Of a DNA stretch of 64,000 bases, positions 18,519 to 24,462 are shown one piece after another (the stretch's first letter is position 1; every line of letters starts with the position of its first letter). Below the pieces are notes generated by a model. That model was given only the letters and a program-made list of their open reading frames with translations, was not told the origin of the DNA and did no database searches. The position numbers and the translations under genes are program-made. Source of the DNA: Rheinheimera sp. MMS21-TC3 (GTDB lineage: Bacteria; Pseudomonadota; Gammaproteobacteria; Enterobacterales; Alteromonadaceae); the NCBI RefSeq assembly GCF_032229285.1, contig NZ_CP135084.1, positions 1,798,001 through 1,862,000 on the forward strand. Direction: 5' to 3'.

Positions 18519-18989
18519 ATGGGAGCAATAAAATATGTTTTAGCATTATCTGCACTAATGCTAGTGGGCTGTAATAACAATGAAGTAGGGGATGTCTCTC
18601 TTGGCCTTTTTACCACTAAAGATATTAAACTAGATGCCTTTACTGATCCTGTCGTCACAGGCGTTACTTGTCATGTATCAAGTATTGAAGCCAACTTAAA
18701 CTTGTCTGATCCCTCTGACAGTTCGATATCCTGCCGACAAACCGGCCCCATAACCCGTACCATGCTAGCGCAAATAGATACAAGCAAAAACGGTGAGGTG
18801 CTATTTACTAAATCTAAAAGTATTTTCTTTAAAAGCATGAAGATAAGACGCATTTTAGATACAGAAAACCAAACCTTAATGTATTTAGCTTATTCCACTA
18901 AAGAAACCTCAGGCAGCTTTAAGCACAGCTTATCAACCGTGCCGCTATGGGGTACTGAGGCTTATAATTTAGCTAAGGCCAAGCCGTAA
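18519..18989 (+). CDS. creA: CreA-family lipoprotein
   Basis: A 156-residue protein matching the CreA family (E. coli CreA, 157 residues), a conserved periplasmic protein of unknown activity. The start has a short lipoprotein signal ending in LMLVGC, so Cys18 is probably lipidated; E. coli CreA has an ordinary signal instead. The family core is strong: GDVSLGLFTTKDIKLDAF, DPVVTGVTCHVSSIEANL, DPSDSSISCRQTGPI and SKSIFFKSMKIRRI, then YSTKETSGSFKHSLSTVPLWG. Two cysteines (in TCHV and SCRQ) could pair in the periplasm. AGGAGAG precedes the ATG. It has survived intact between two eroded loci. The name does not imply a link to the CreBC two-component system here. Confidence 0.88.
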   Translation: MGAIKYVLALSALMLVGCNNNEVGDVSLGLFTTKDIKLDAFTDPVVTGVTCHVSSIEANLNLSDPSDSSISCRQTGPITRTMLAQIDTSKNGEVLFTKSKSIFFKSMKIRRILDTENQTLMYLAYSTKETSGSFKHSLSTVPLWGTEAYNLAKAKP

Positions 18990-19015
18990 AAAAATAAATT
19001 ACGCCGGCTTAATAT

Positions 19016-20293
19016 TTATTTAACCACAGGTAGTTCTAACCAGTTTGTTGTATAGGCCGGTGATAATAGCTCACGTTTCATCGACCAGTCTTGCTTAGTG
19101 CCTTGACTGGCAAACCAAATTGTTTTGGGCTGCTTAGCATTTAATGTATCTATTAGTTGCATCAGTTTCTGCGTTGATTCTTGTGGCCTAACTGCATCAT
19201 CAAATAAGCCTGCCTGATATACATCAGGATCATAAAAGTCGGCAAGCATTACGCCCGCTTTAGCATAGCGATAACCATTTACCCATAGCCCATCAAGCAG
19301 TGTCATTGCACTGGCCAAAAAAAGCCGAGTATCACTGCTGGGCCTAGTTAGCGCAGTGCTTTTACTCGCACTGTAAGCCGGCTCTGTATCACTAAAATGG
19401 CTGGTATGCAAAAACAAGGTAAGATGCTTAGCCTGTTGTTGCTCTTGGCGCAACTTAGTGCAAGCCCGGCTAATGTATTCACTAATGGCCTCACGCATTT
19501 GCTGTTTATCGGTTATGCGCTCGCCAAAAGATCGGCTACTAATAATCTGCTGTTTAGTAGGAGCGATCTCTTCTAGTGCAATGCAAGACACACCATTAAG
19601 CTCACTAACCGTGCGTGCAACGACAACAGAGAAGTGCTCACGAATAAATTTAGCATCGCTATCGGCCAACTGCAGTGCCGTAGTAATACCTAGTTGCTGT
19701 AAACGCTTAGTGAGTTTACGGCCAATTCCCCATACCTCATTTACTGGCAATAGTGCCATAAGCTTACGCTGTCGCTCTTTACTGGTTAAGTCGACCACAC
19801 CGCCGGTTTTATGCCACATTTTAGCAGCATGGTTAGCTAATTTAGCTAAGGTTTTAGTGGGTGCTATACCCACACAAACCGTTATACCAATGTTTTTTTT
19901 AATAGTGTGACGCACCAATAAACCAAACTCAGTAAGATCAGATTTATAAATAACTCCGGTTAAATCTAAAAAGGCTTCATCAATAGAATAGACTTCGACT
20001 CTGGGCGCTAAATATTGCAAGCTATTCATTACCCGCTGCGATATATCAGCGTATAAAGCATAGTTAGAGGAAAAGACTTTGATACCATATTTTTGTATCA
20101 AATGACGCACCTTAAACAAGGGCACACCCGTTTTAATGCCAAGTTTTTTAGCTTCTTTAGAGCGAGCAACCACGCAGCCATCGTTATTAGATAACACTAC
20201 TACTGGCGTATTAACTAAATCAGGCCGAAATAACTTTTCGCAGCTAGCATAGAAATTATTACAATCTACCAGCGCAAAGACCTTAGTATTCAT
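19016..20293 (-). CDS. umuC: DNA polymerase V catalytic subunit
   Basis: UmuC is the Y-family polymerase that, with two UmuD' subunits and RecA, copies past DNA lesions at the cost of mutations. The 425-residue protein (E. coli 422) has the palm motif ALVDCNNFYASCEKLFRP at the N-terminus, the catalytic SIDEAFLDLTG near residue 105, and the helix-hairpin-helix segment VWGIGRKLTKRLQQLGI near 190, then the little-finger domain. Its ATG overlaps the umuD stop as ATGA, so the two are coupled. Expression should be under the LexA box upstream of umuD. There is no sign of damage. Confidence 0.95.
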   Translation of the reverse strand: MNTKVFALVDCNNFYASCEKLFRPDLVNTPVVVLSNNDGCVVARSKEAKKLGIKTGVPLFKVRHLIQKYGIKVFSSNYALYADISQRVMNSLQYLAPRVEVYSIDEAFLDLTGVIYKSDLTEFGLLVRHTIKKNIGITVCVGIAPTKTLAKLANHAAKMWHKTGGVVDLTSKERQRKLMALLPVNEVWGIGRKLTKRLQQLGITTALQLADSDAKFIREHFSVVVARTVSELNGVSCIALEEIAPTKQQIISSRSFGERITDKQQMREAISEYISRACTKLRQEQQQAKHLTLFLHTSHFSDTEPAYSASKSTALTRPSSDTRLFLASAMTLLDGLWVNGYRYAKAGVMLADFYDPDVYQAGLFDDAVRPQESTQKLMQLIDTLNAKQPKTIWFASQGTKQDWSMKRELLSPAYTTNWLELPVVK

Positions 20294-20721
20294 TTGCGTT
20301 TTATTTGCCTAATAACATTGGTTACCACACCAAAAATATTTAGCTCATCGCCATCACTAAACTGAATAGCATTAAAAGCTGGGTTACGGGGTAATAACTG
20401 CAATTTAGGCTGGGTACAAAGCTCTTTAACGGTAAACTCGCCAGCAATAGCAGCAACGACAATATCACCATGTTCAGCATCAATTGAGCGGTCTACCACT
20501 AAGACATCGGCATCAAAAATACCTGCATCCATCATAGAATTACCTTGCACCCTTACAAAAAAAGTTGAATTAGGATGACGAATACATAACTCATTTAAAT
20601 CTATGGTTCGCTCAATATAATCTTGCGCAGGTGAGGGGAACCCCGCCTGTACCGGATCACAAAAAAAAGGCATAGGCTGCTTGGGCCAAAAATCGGCATT
20701 ACCAATAAGTGTTACTGACAT
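20290..20721 (-). CDS. umuD: DNA polymerase V accessory subunit, LexA-like autoprotease
   Basis: UmuD cuts itself on RecA filaments to form UmuD', which joins UmuC. ATG 20721 is preferred: GAGGTGG lies just upstream and the resulting 143-residue protein has the key residues at E. coli positions plus two, namely the cleavage bond Ala26-Gly27 (PVQAGFPSP), the nucleophile Ser62 (QGNSM) and the general base Lys99 (FTVKEL). A longer frame to 20793 would run through the SOS operator and is rejected. The cleavage site is Ala-Gly as in LexA, rather than Cys-Gly as in E. coli UmuD. It forms the umuDC operon with a 4-base overlap. Confidence 0.95.
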   Translation of the reverse strand: MSVTLIGNADFWPKQPMPFFCDPVQAGFPSPAQDYIERTIDLNELCIRHPNSTFFVRVQGNSMMDAGIFDADVLVVDRSIDAEHGDIVVAAIAGEFTVKELCTQPKLQLLPRNPAFNAIQFSDGDELNIFGVVTNVIRQIKRK

Positions 20722-20734
20722 AACCACCTCAAAA

Positions 20735-20750
20735 CTGTATAAGTATACAG
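20735..20750 (-). promoter_or_regulatory. LexA (SOS) box upstream of umuDC
   Basis: CTGTATAAGTATACAG (20735-20750) fits the gammaproteobacterial SOS box CTGT-N8-ACAG exactly and is almost perfectly palindromic. It lies 14 bases before the umuD start, where a bound LexA would block transcription; DNA damage should induce the operon. Confidence 0.92.
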
Positions 20751-20825
20751 TGTAGTGGTTTTTGGTGATATTTCTAGATAAAAAAACAACCAAATGAGGT
20801 ATTAATATATAAGCTCAGTTTTAAG

Positions 20826-21092
20826 CTAGCTGGGGAAAGGAAAGCTTCTTTAGCATTTGTTAATAGTTGCTCACGATTTCTATATTTAGATGAGCCAGAA
20901 ACTGAAGTTGAGTTATCGCCAACTCAAAAGCCTACGGTTAATATTAAACGTGATACAAAATTAATGAATCTTCTTCGTCAGGCCATTGAGGCAGTGTCTA
21001 TAGATCTATTTGAGATGAAGAAAACTAACGGTACAGTGCTTTGGTTTAGAGATAAAAGGCGTTTCAAAAAAGCTATCAGCACAAAGCTTTAA
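20826..21092 (+). pseudogene. NYN / OST-HTH (LOTUS) domain protein, decayed C-terminal remnant
   Basis: An open plus-strand frame without a believable start reads LAGERKASLAFVNSCSRFLYLD, which resembles the end of a bacterial NYN (LabA/DUF88-like) RNase domain. After an acidic linker comes RDTKLMNLLRQAIEAVS, the first helix of an OST-HTH/LOTUS domain, joined directly to IDLFEMKKTNGTVLWFRDKRR, which looks like its end. About 40-45 residues of the domain core appear deleted in frame. The NYN catalytic part is gone on the 5' side. The frame is closed upstream by TAG at 20782, and the first ATG is deep inside. Family proteins are thought to cut or bind RNA. The assignment is from pattern memory. 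Confidence 0.6.
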
Positions 21093-21146
21093 GGTCAGTT
21101 AAATGCAGATTTTCTGTTCTATGAAAAGAAGCTCTATTAATAGTTA

Positions 21147-21174
21147 ATTTAACATAATATACATTATGGGTTAT
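21147..21174 (-). other. dif-like XerC/XerD site, left prophage junction
   Basis: Read on the minus strand, the site has an XerC arm ATAACCCATAA (21174-21164), a 6-base centre TGTATA (21163-21158) and an XerD arm TTATGTTAAAT (21157-21147). Centre and XerD arm are identical to E. coli dif. The XerD arm faces the host side and the XerC arm faces the prophage. Confidence 0.88.
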
Positions 21175-21179
21175 ACAAA

Positions 21180-21533
21180 CTATGTGCTTAAAGCACTTGG
21201 CTCGTGTTTAGCTTCCAAGCCGCTAAATATAACAATTAAAGCCAGTGCTGCGGCTGTTACTGACTTACTAAGCTTTTTTGCGAACTCATGCCAAACTTTT
21301 TTTGCTTCTGGTGATCTTGATACTTCTTCGGCTAGGTTTACCAGAACCCATTCTTTATTTAAATTGCATTGCTCTGCAATATATAGCGCTTGCTCTTCCG
21401 TTAGGTTTCTACTACCAGATTTAATATGGCTTATGTTTGCCCTTGTTAAATTCGGTATTTCTTCCGCTGCTTGAACGTCTTTAGTAAAGCCTTTAACTTT
21501 TTTTAGTTCTTCGATTAGTCCAGCGCTAAACAT
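21180..21533 (-). CDS. Phage HTH regulator with C-terminal membrane segment (DUF3693-like)
   Basis: A 117-residue protein in the position of a filamentous-phage immunity repressor, divergent from the early genes. ATG 21533 is chosen for the AGGAG 7 bases upstream; an earlier frame start lacks one. Residues 1-75 form a helix-turn-helix region (GFTKDVQAAEEIPNLTRANI, SHIKSGSRNLTEEQALYIAE) like DUF3693/Cro-type phage proteins. Unusually, residues about 90-108 (KSVTAAALALIVIFSGLEA) form a likely transmembrane helix, predicting a tail-anchored regulator. Its stop codon ends 6 bases from the left dif-like site. It probably controls the early promoter through TCCAA-containing repeats at 21550-21611 (inference). 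Confidence 0.7.
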   Translation of the reverse strand: MFSAGLIEELKKVKGFTKDVQAAEEIPNLTRANISHIKSGSRNLTEEQALYIAEQCNLNKEWVLVNLAEEVSRSPEAKKVWHEFAKKLSKSVTAAALALIVIFSGLEAKHEPSALST

Positions 21534-21549
21534 TTTTATCTCCTTTCTT

Positions 21550-21635
21550 GTTTCCAAGCTTGACAGCAGATTTAAAAGGATCATAATAAGAATGTATCCA
21601 ATTTTGGAAACTTTATTTAACTAATTTAGTATAAC
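21550..21635 (+). promoter_or_regulatory. Candidate prophage early promoter and operator
   Basis: Between regulator and early genes, GTTTCCAA (21550-21557) and its inverted copy TTGGAAAC (21604-21611) flank a third TCCAA (21597-21601). TTGGAA (21604-21609), 17 bases before TAGTAT (21627-21632), could be a sigma-70 promoter for the rightward genes overlapping the repeat. Repressor binding there is inferred, not shown. Confidence 0.4.
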
Positions 21636-21648
21636 TCAGGCGGTAACC

Positions 21649-22134
21649 ATGAGCGAATTAAACCTAATTAAAACAGTTTTGTTTAACGCTTCAAATTTAG
21701 AAGAAGCACTTACCAAACTAATCGAGCTTGGCTTTACTTATCACGAACCAACTATAAACAAATGCTTTGTTGTAAAAGTTGATTGTCATTATATTGAGTT
21801 TTGGCCAGTAACGGATAATAAATATGCTTTAGCTGTCATCATTAATGATGATTTTCAGTATTATGATGACCGTTTATCTTTTATAGCTCGTCAACTTTCA
21901 GCTGAGCAACTGGTTACCGCTGAAAACTCTCCTGAGTTAGTTGGCGAGCGCCCTATTTGCCCTAAATGCTTATCGTCTGAATTTGTTTCAGAACTGGCTT
22001 TTTTTGGAGACGATAAAGACGAATTAATTTTTCAAGCTTCATGCAATCCCTGCTGTACTTTTTGGGATACAACAAACGAAAGATATTCATCTCGCTTTAA
22101 CTGGCTGCCTGAGCATTTATGGTGCATGGCATGA
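21649..22134 (+). CDS. Phage early protein with zinc-ribbon motif
   Basis: A 161-residue protein of unknown function, first gene of the rightward prophage cluster. The N-terminal part (residues 1-90) is predicted mixed alpha/beta with no recognised domain (ALTKLIELGFTYHEP, YIEFWPVTDNKYALAVII). Residues about 104-137 hold CPKC and, 27 residues on, CNPC, spacing expected for a zinc ribbon; such ribbons often bind nucleic acid or another protein. It ends in an ATGA overlap with the next gene, so the two are translationally coupled. Its place ahead of the replication initiator suggests a role in early regulation or replication (inference). Confidence 0.6.
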   Translation: MSELNLIKTVLFNASNLEEALTKLIELGFTYHEPTINKCFVVKVDCHYIEFWPVTDNKYALAVIINDDFQYYDDRLSFIARQLSAEQLVTAENSPELVGERPICPKCLSSEFVSELAFFGDDKDELIFQASCNPCCTFWDTTNERYSSRFNWLPEHLWCMA

Positions 22135-22415
22135 ATATTCAGGATGTTATAACGCTATTACAGCATGATTTAATCGCTGCTATAGATTTCTCACCAATCA
22201 TCATAAGCGACCAGGTTAATGGCTTTGGTGTTTATGTTTGGTTAAAAACTCCTGTTAAAAATAAATTTGCTCAAATTGCGTTTGATACTGACCGACCATT
22301 CTTACAGCAAAGTGAAGTTATTAATACGTTTCACTCAGCTGGTGTTCCTAAGTCCCGCATCCATTACGTAATGCCTTTTGGCTCATGTAACTATCAAACG
22401 GCTGAGGTGCTTTGA
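22131..22415 (+). CDS. Small phage early protein, unknown function
   Basis: A 94-residue soluble protein between the zinc-ribbon protein and the replication initiator. ATG 22131 is preferred over the in-frame ATG 22119 because it makes the common ATGA overlap with the previous stop. No family is recognised; the sequence has alternating hydrophobic strands (GFGVYVWLKTPV, FAQIAFDTDRP) and ends HYVMPFGSCNYQTAEVL. No membrane segment or metal motif is seen. The replication gene starts 1 base after its stop with GAGGTG inside its last codons, so these early genes are made from one message. Function cannot be inferred beyond early phage biology. Confidence 0.55.
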   Translation: MNIQDVITLLQHDLIAAIDFSPIIISDQVNGFGVYVWLKTPVKNKFAQIAFDTDRPFLQQSEVINTFHSAGVPKSRIHYVMPFGSCNYQTAEVL

Positions 22416-22416
22416 T

Positions 22417-23601
22417 ATGTCTCATTTATCAACTGGATTAACTACTACAAATTGGTTCATTGATAAATTAAACGTTTGGCAAACTCATTCAGATACTTTG
22501 CCATTTTTGGGTAAAACTGGCGCAATAGATTTTGACCTGTTCACAGGTGAAACTGATGATGTATTAAAAATTAAGGGTAAATACCCTGTCATGTCGTCTT
22601 TTAGTACGTCCGTTCGCGTCCATTGTAATGGCTCTCGTGTATATGTTGAGGGTAACCCTTCACGCTTTGGCCGCATGGAAAACCTACTAGGTTTTGAAAC
22701 ATTTGAAGAGTGTATCGCTGTATATAATAAAATTTTAGATCACGTTGGGCTTCCCCACTTCACAACTGGCCGCTTTGAATTTTTACAGGGTAAAGAAAAT
22801 GAAGCACAACGCAAACTTTATACCGGCGCACATTTTAGTCATGTTGATATTACGAAAAATCATTCTGTTGGGGCTGAGAATTGCTATCAATTTCTCAGGG
22901 CGCTTTCTTCGCTTAGCTTACCTAATGGTAAGCACCCTTTTTTATACCCGAACGGGGCTACTGTTGATTTTAGTAGTTCTAAGTCTGGCCGTGGTAGCAG
23001 CTGGGATTATACAAAGTTTTATATTAAACATGTCGATTTAATCGATAAGCAAAAATCTAATGTTAAAGGGGGTTCATCAGACGATATTGAATATTATGAA
23101 AAAGTAATTCAACACTGTAAAAATGCCGGAATTATACGAGAAGAGCACTCATTCAAATCTAAAAAACTTACCCGATATGATCTCCAGTACTACGGCTTTG
23201 TAGATATTAACCGTTTAGTAAATCATAAAACTTTAACAACACTTGAAAAGCTTACACAAACTTTAGAGGTGGCTACCATGGATTATACAACCATTGCAGA
23301 CCAGCTTTTAGCTAATGGCGTTTGCGGCTCTCGTCAATCCGCTAATGCTTCGCAGTCTTGGGCTATGAGCTGGATGCACAATCCGCATTTTCACCAAGTA
23401 ACACCTAAAAACAATAATTTTTATGTTCATAAAAAACGCTTGCTAACGCTTGGCTTAGATATATCTATTCCTTTCAGAACTGATAGAAACGTTTTACCAA
23501 TGATTAAAAATCAGCGTGAAATTACGAGAAGGGATCACAATTACAACCCTAATTGGTATCGCGCCCCGACTACAAACAATTTAATTTTATTAACTGCTTA
23601 A
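22417..23601 (+). CDS. Filamentous-phage replication initiation protein (pII/X-like)
   Basis: A 394-residue protein in the position and size of the inovirus rolling-circle initiator (phage/plasmid replication protein II/X family), which nicks the double-stranded replicative form at the origin. ATG 22417 has GAGGTG (22404-22409) upstream; a longer frame from a TTG is rejected. Visible elements include the N-terminal IDKLNVWQTH, a basic/aromatic middle with SSKSGRGSSWDYTKFYIKH carrying the tyrosine-lysine cluster expected of a nicking centre, and a DNA-binding-like C-terminus. The exact catalytic tyrosine cannot be fixed by eye. The likely origin lies at 28111-28540. The call rests on position, length and resemblance. 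Confidence 0.75.
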   Translation: MSHLSTGLTTTNWFIDKLNVWQTHSDTLPFLGKTGAIDFDLFTGETDDVLKIKGKYPVMSSFSTSVRVHCNGSRVYVEGNPSRFGRMENLLGFETFEECIAVYNKILDHVGLPHFTTGRFEFLQGKENEAQRKLYTGAHFSHVDITKNHSVGAENCYQFLRALSSLSLPNGKHPFLYPNGATVDFSSSKSGRGSSWDYTKFYIKHVDLIDKQKSNVKGGSSDDIEYYEKVIQHCKNAGIIREEHSFKSKKLTRYDLQYYGFVDINRLVNHKTLTTLEKLTQTLEVATMDYTTIADQLLANGVCGSRQSANASQSWAMSWMHNPHFHQVTPKNNNFYVHKKRLLTLGLDISIPFRTDRNVLPMIKNQREITRRDHNYNPNWYRAPTTNNLILLTA

Positions 23602-23610
23602 GGATTGAAA

Positions 23611-23970
23611 ATGGCTACTGAAACTTACTTATTATTATCTGTCTCGGCTGGAACAATTAATGACCGCGACTCTGGCGAACCTATCGTTTGGGCTAACGTT
23701 GAAGTGGTAAACACTCGCGCCAAGTCTACTGGCCGTGATGGTAATGTCGCTTACGGCTCACCTCGCGTAAAGCTTAACCTTGTTGATGAAGAAACGGGGA
23801 AACCTAACATTCAACTAGCAAAGCGTTTAGAACACGCTAAATGCTATGGCCAGCCCGTTACTTTTGAAGGTGTTTTTGATGTTGTAAAACAAAAAGGTGA
23901 AGAAAAAATCAGCTTTATTATTTTTGATGCTCATTTTGATGCTAAGCCAGCCACTAAGGCCGCTAGCTAA
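23611..23970 (+). CDS. Putative phage single-stranded DNA-binding protein (pV role)
   Basis: A 119-residue protein directly after the replication initiator, where inoviruses encode pV, which coats the phage single strand before export. ATG 23611 follows AAGGA (23600-23604). The sequence is rich in beta-strand patterns with spaced charged and aromatic residues (VWANVEVVNT, RVKLNLVDEE, VTFEGVFDVVKQ, KISFIIFDAHFD), compatible with an OB fold, and lacks cysteine-metal motifs or membrane segments. No precise family is recognised, so the function is mainly from synteny. Its stop overlaps the next ATG as TAATG. Confidence 0.6.
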   Translation: MATETYLLLSVSAGTINDRDSGEPIVWANVEVVNTRAKSTGRDGNVAYGSPRVKLNLVDEETGKPNIQLAKRLEHAKCYGQPVTFEGVFDVVKQKGEEKISFIIFDAHFDAKPATKAAS

Positions 23971-24155
23971 TGAGATACGTTCAGGCTTGCCCAACAACAC
24001 CTGTTGAGGGTGTATGTCCTGAACCTTTAATTTGGGTTCAAACTGCCAGTGCGTTACCTCTAACGTATGGTGAATTTGTCCAAATAGTACCCGCATTAAC
24101 TGCGGTTTTATTGGCTGCTTGGAGTATTAAAAAACTCTTAAAGTGGTTCTTTTAA
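23970..24155 (+). CDS. Small phage membrane protein (pVII/pIX-like position)
   Basis: A 61-residue protein coupled to the preceding gene by TAATG. The N-terminal half has two cysteines (QACPTTPVEGVCPEP); residues about 37-60 form one transmembrane helix ending in a positive, aromatic tail (VPALTAVLLAAWSIKKLLKWFF). In Ff phages the slot between gene V and the major coat gene holds the small tip proteins pVII and pIX, and this one probably plays such a role, or acts in membrane insertion of virions (inference). It has no cleavable signal. Small size and biased composition prevent a family assignment. Confidence 0.6.
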   Translation: MRYVQACPTTPVEGVCPEPLIWVQTASALPLTYGEFVQIVPALTAVLLAAWSIKKLLKWFF

Positions 24156-24176
24156 TTAATATTGGGGATTAATCCT

Positions 24177-24383
24177 ATGAATAAAATGAAAGTTTTACTT
24201 TTAACTGCTGTTGGTTCTGTTGTTGCTTCTTCGCCTGTAATGGCTGCTATTGATGTATCAGCCGAAGCTACTGCTTTTCAAACTGACTTCACAGCCGCAG
24301 CCGCAACTATTGGCTCTGCGTTCTTAGCTGCTGGTTTCGCTGGTATTGTCTGGAAATGGGCTCGCGGTATGTTGTTCAGCTAA
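24177..24383 (+). CDS. Major coat protein (pVIII-like)
   Basis: A 68-residue precursor. ATG 24177 follows GGGGAT; the frame can be extended to a TTG but this destroys the signal peptide. Residues 1-23 are a cleavable signal ending SSPVMA, leaving a mature protein of about 45 residues: an acidic amphipathic start (AIDVSAEATAFQTDF), a hydrophobic helix (IGSAFLAAGFAGIVW) and a positive C-terminal end (KWARGMLFS) that would face the DNA. This is the classic layout of an inovirus major coat protein. Codon use should be strong because thousands of copies are needed. The stop overlaps a 22-codon frame as TAATG. Confidence 0.85.
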   Translation: MNKMKVLLLTAVGSVVASSPVMAAIDVSAEATAFQTDFTAAAATIGSAFLAAGFAGIVWKWARGMLFS

Positions 24384-24451
24384 TGTTTACGGCCGATGAT
24401 GTTTTTATCATTGTCGGCCTTATGGCTCTTTATATTCTTTTTGACTCATAA
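24383..24451 (+). CDS. Candidate 22-residue membrane protein coupled to the coat gene
   Basis: An ATG overlapping the coat-gene stop (TAATG) opens a 22-codon frame: MFTADDVFIIVGL, then MALYILFDS. The product has an acidic head and one hydrophobic helix, like the tiny tip proteins pVII/pIX of filamentous phages (about 32 residues). It ends 11 bases before the adsorption-protein ATG, filling an otherwise empty gap. There is no ribosome binding site of its own, so translation would depend on coupling. The bases GGCCGATGATG...GTCGGCC can also fold as a stem, so the stretch might only be a transcript hairpin. Too short to prove by eye. Confidence 0.45.
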   Translation: MFTADDVFIIVGLMALYILFDS

Positions 24452-24462
24452 GGCTAACACTA

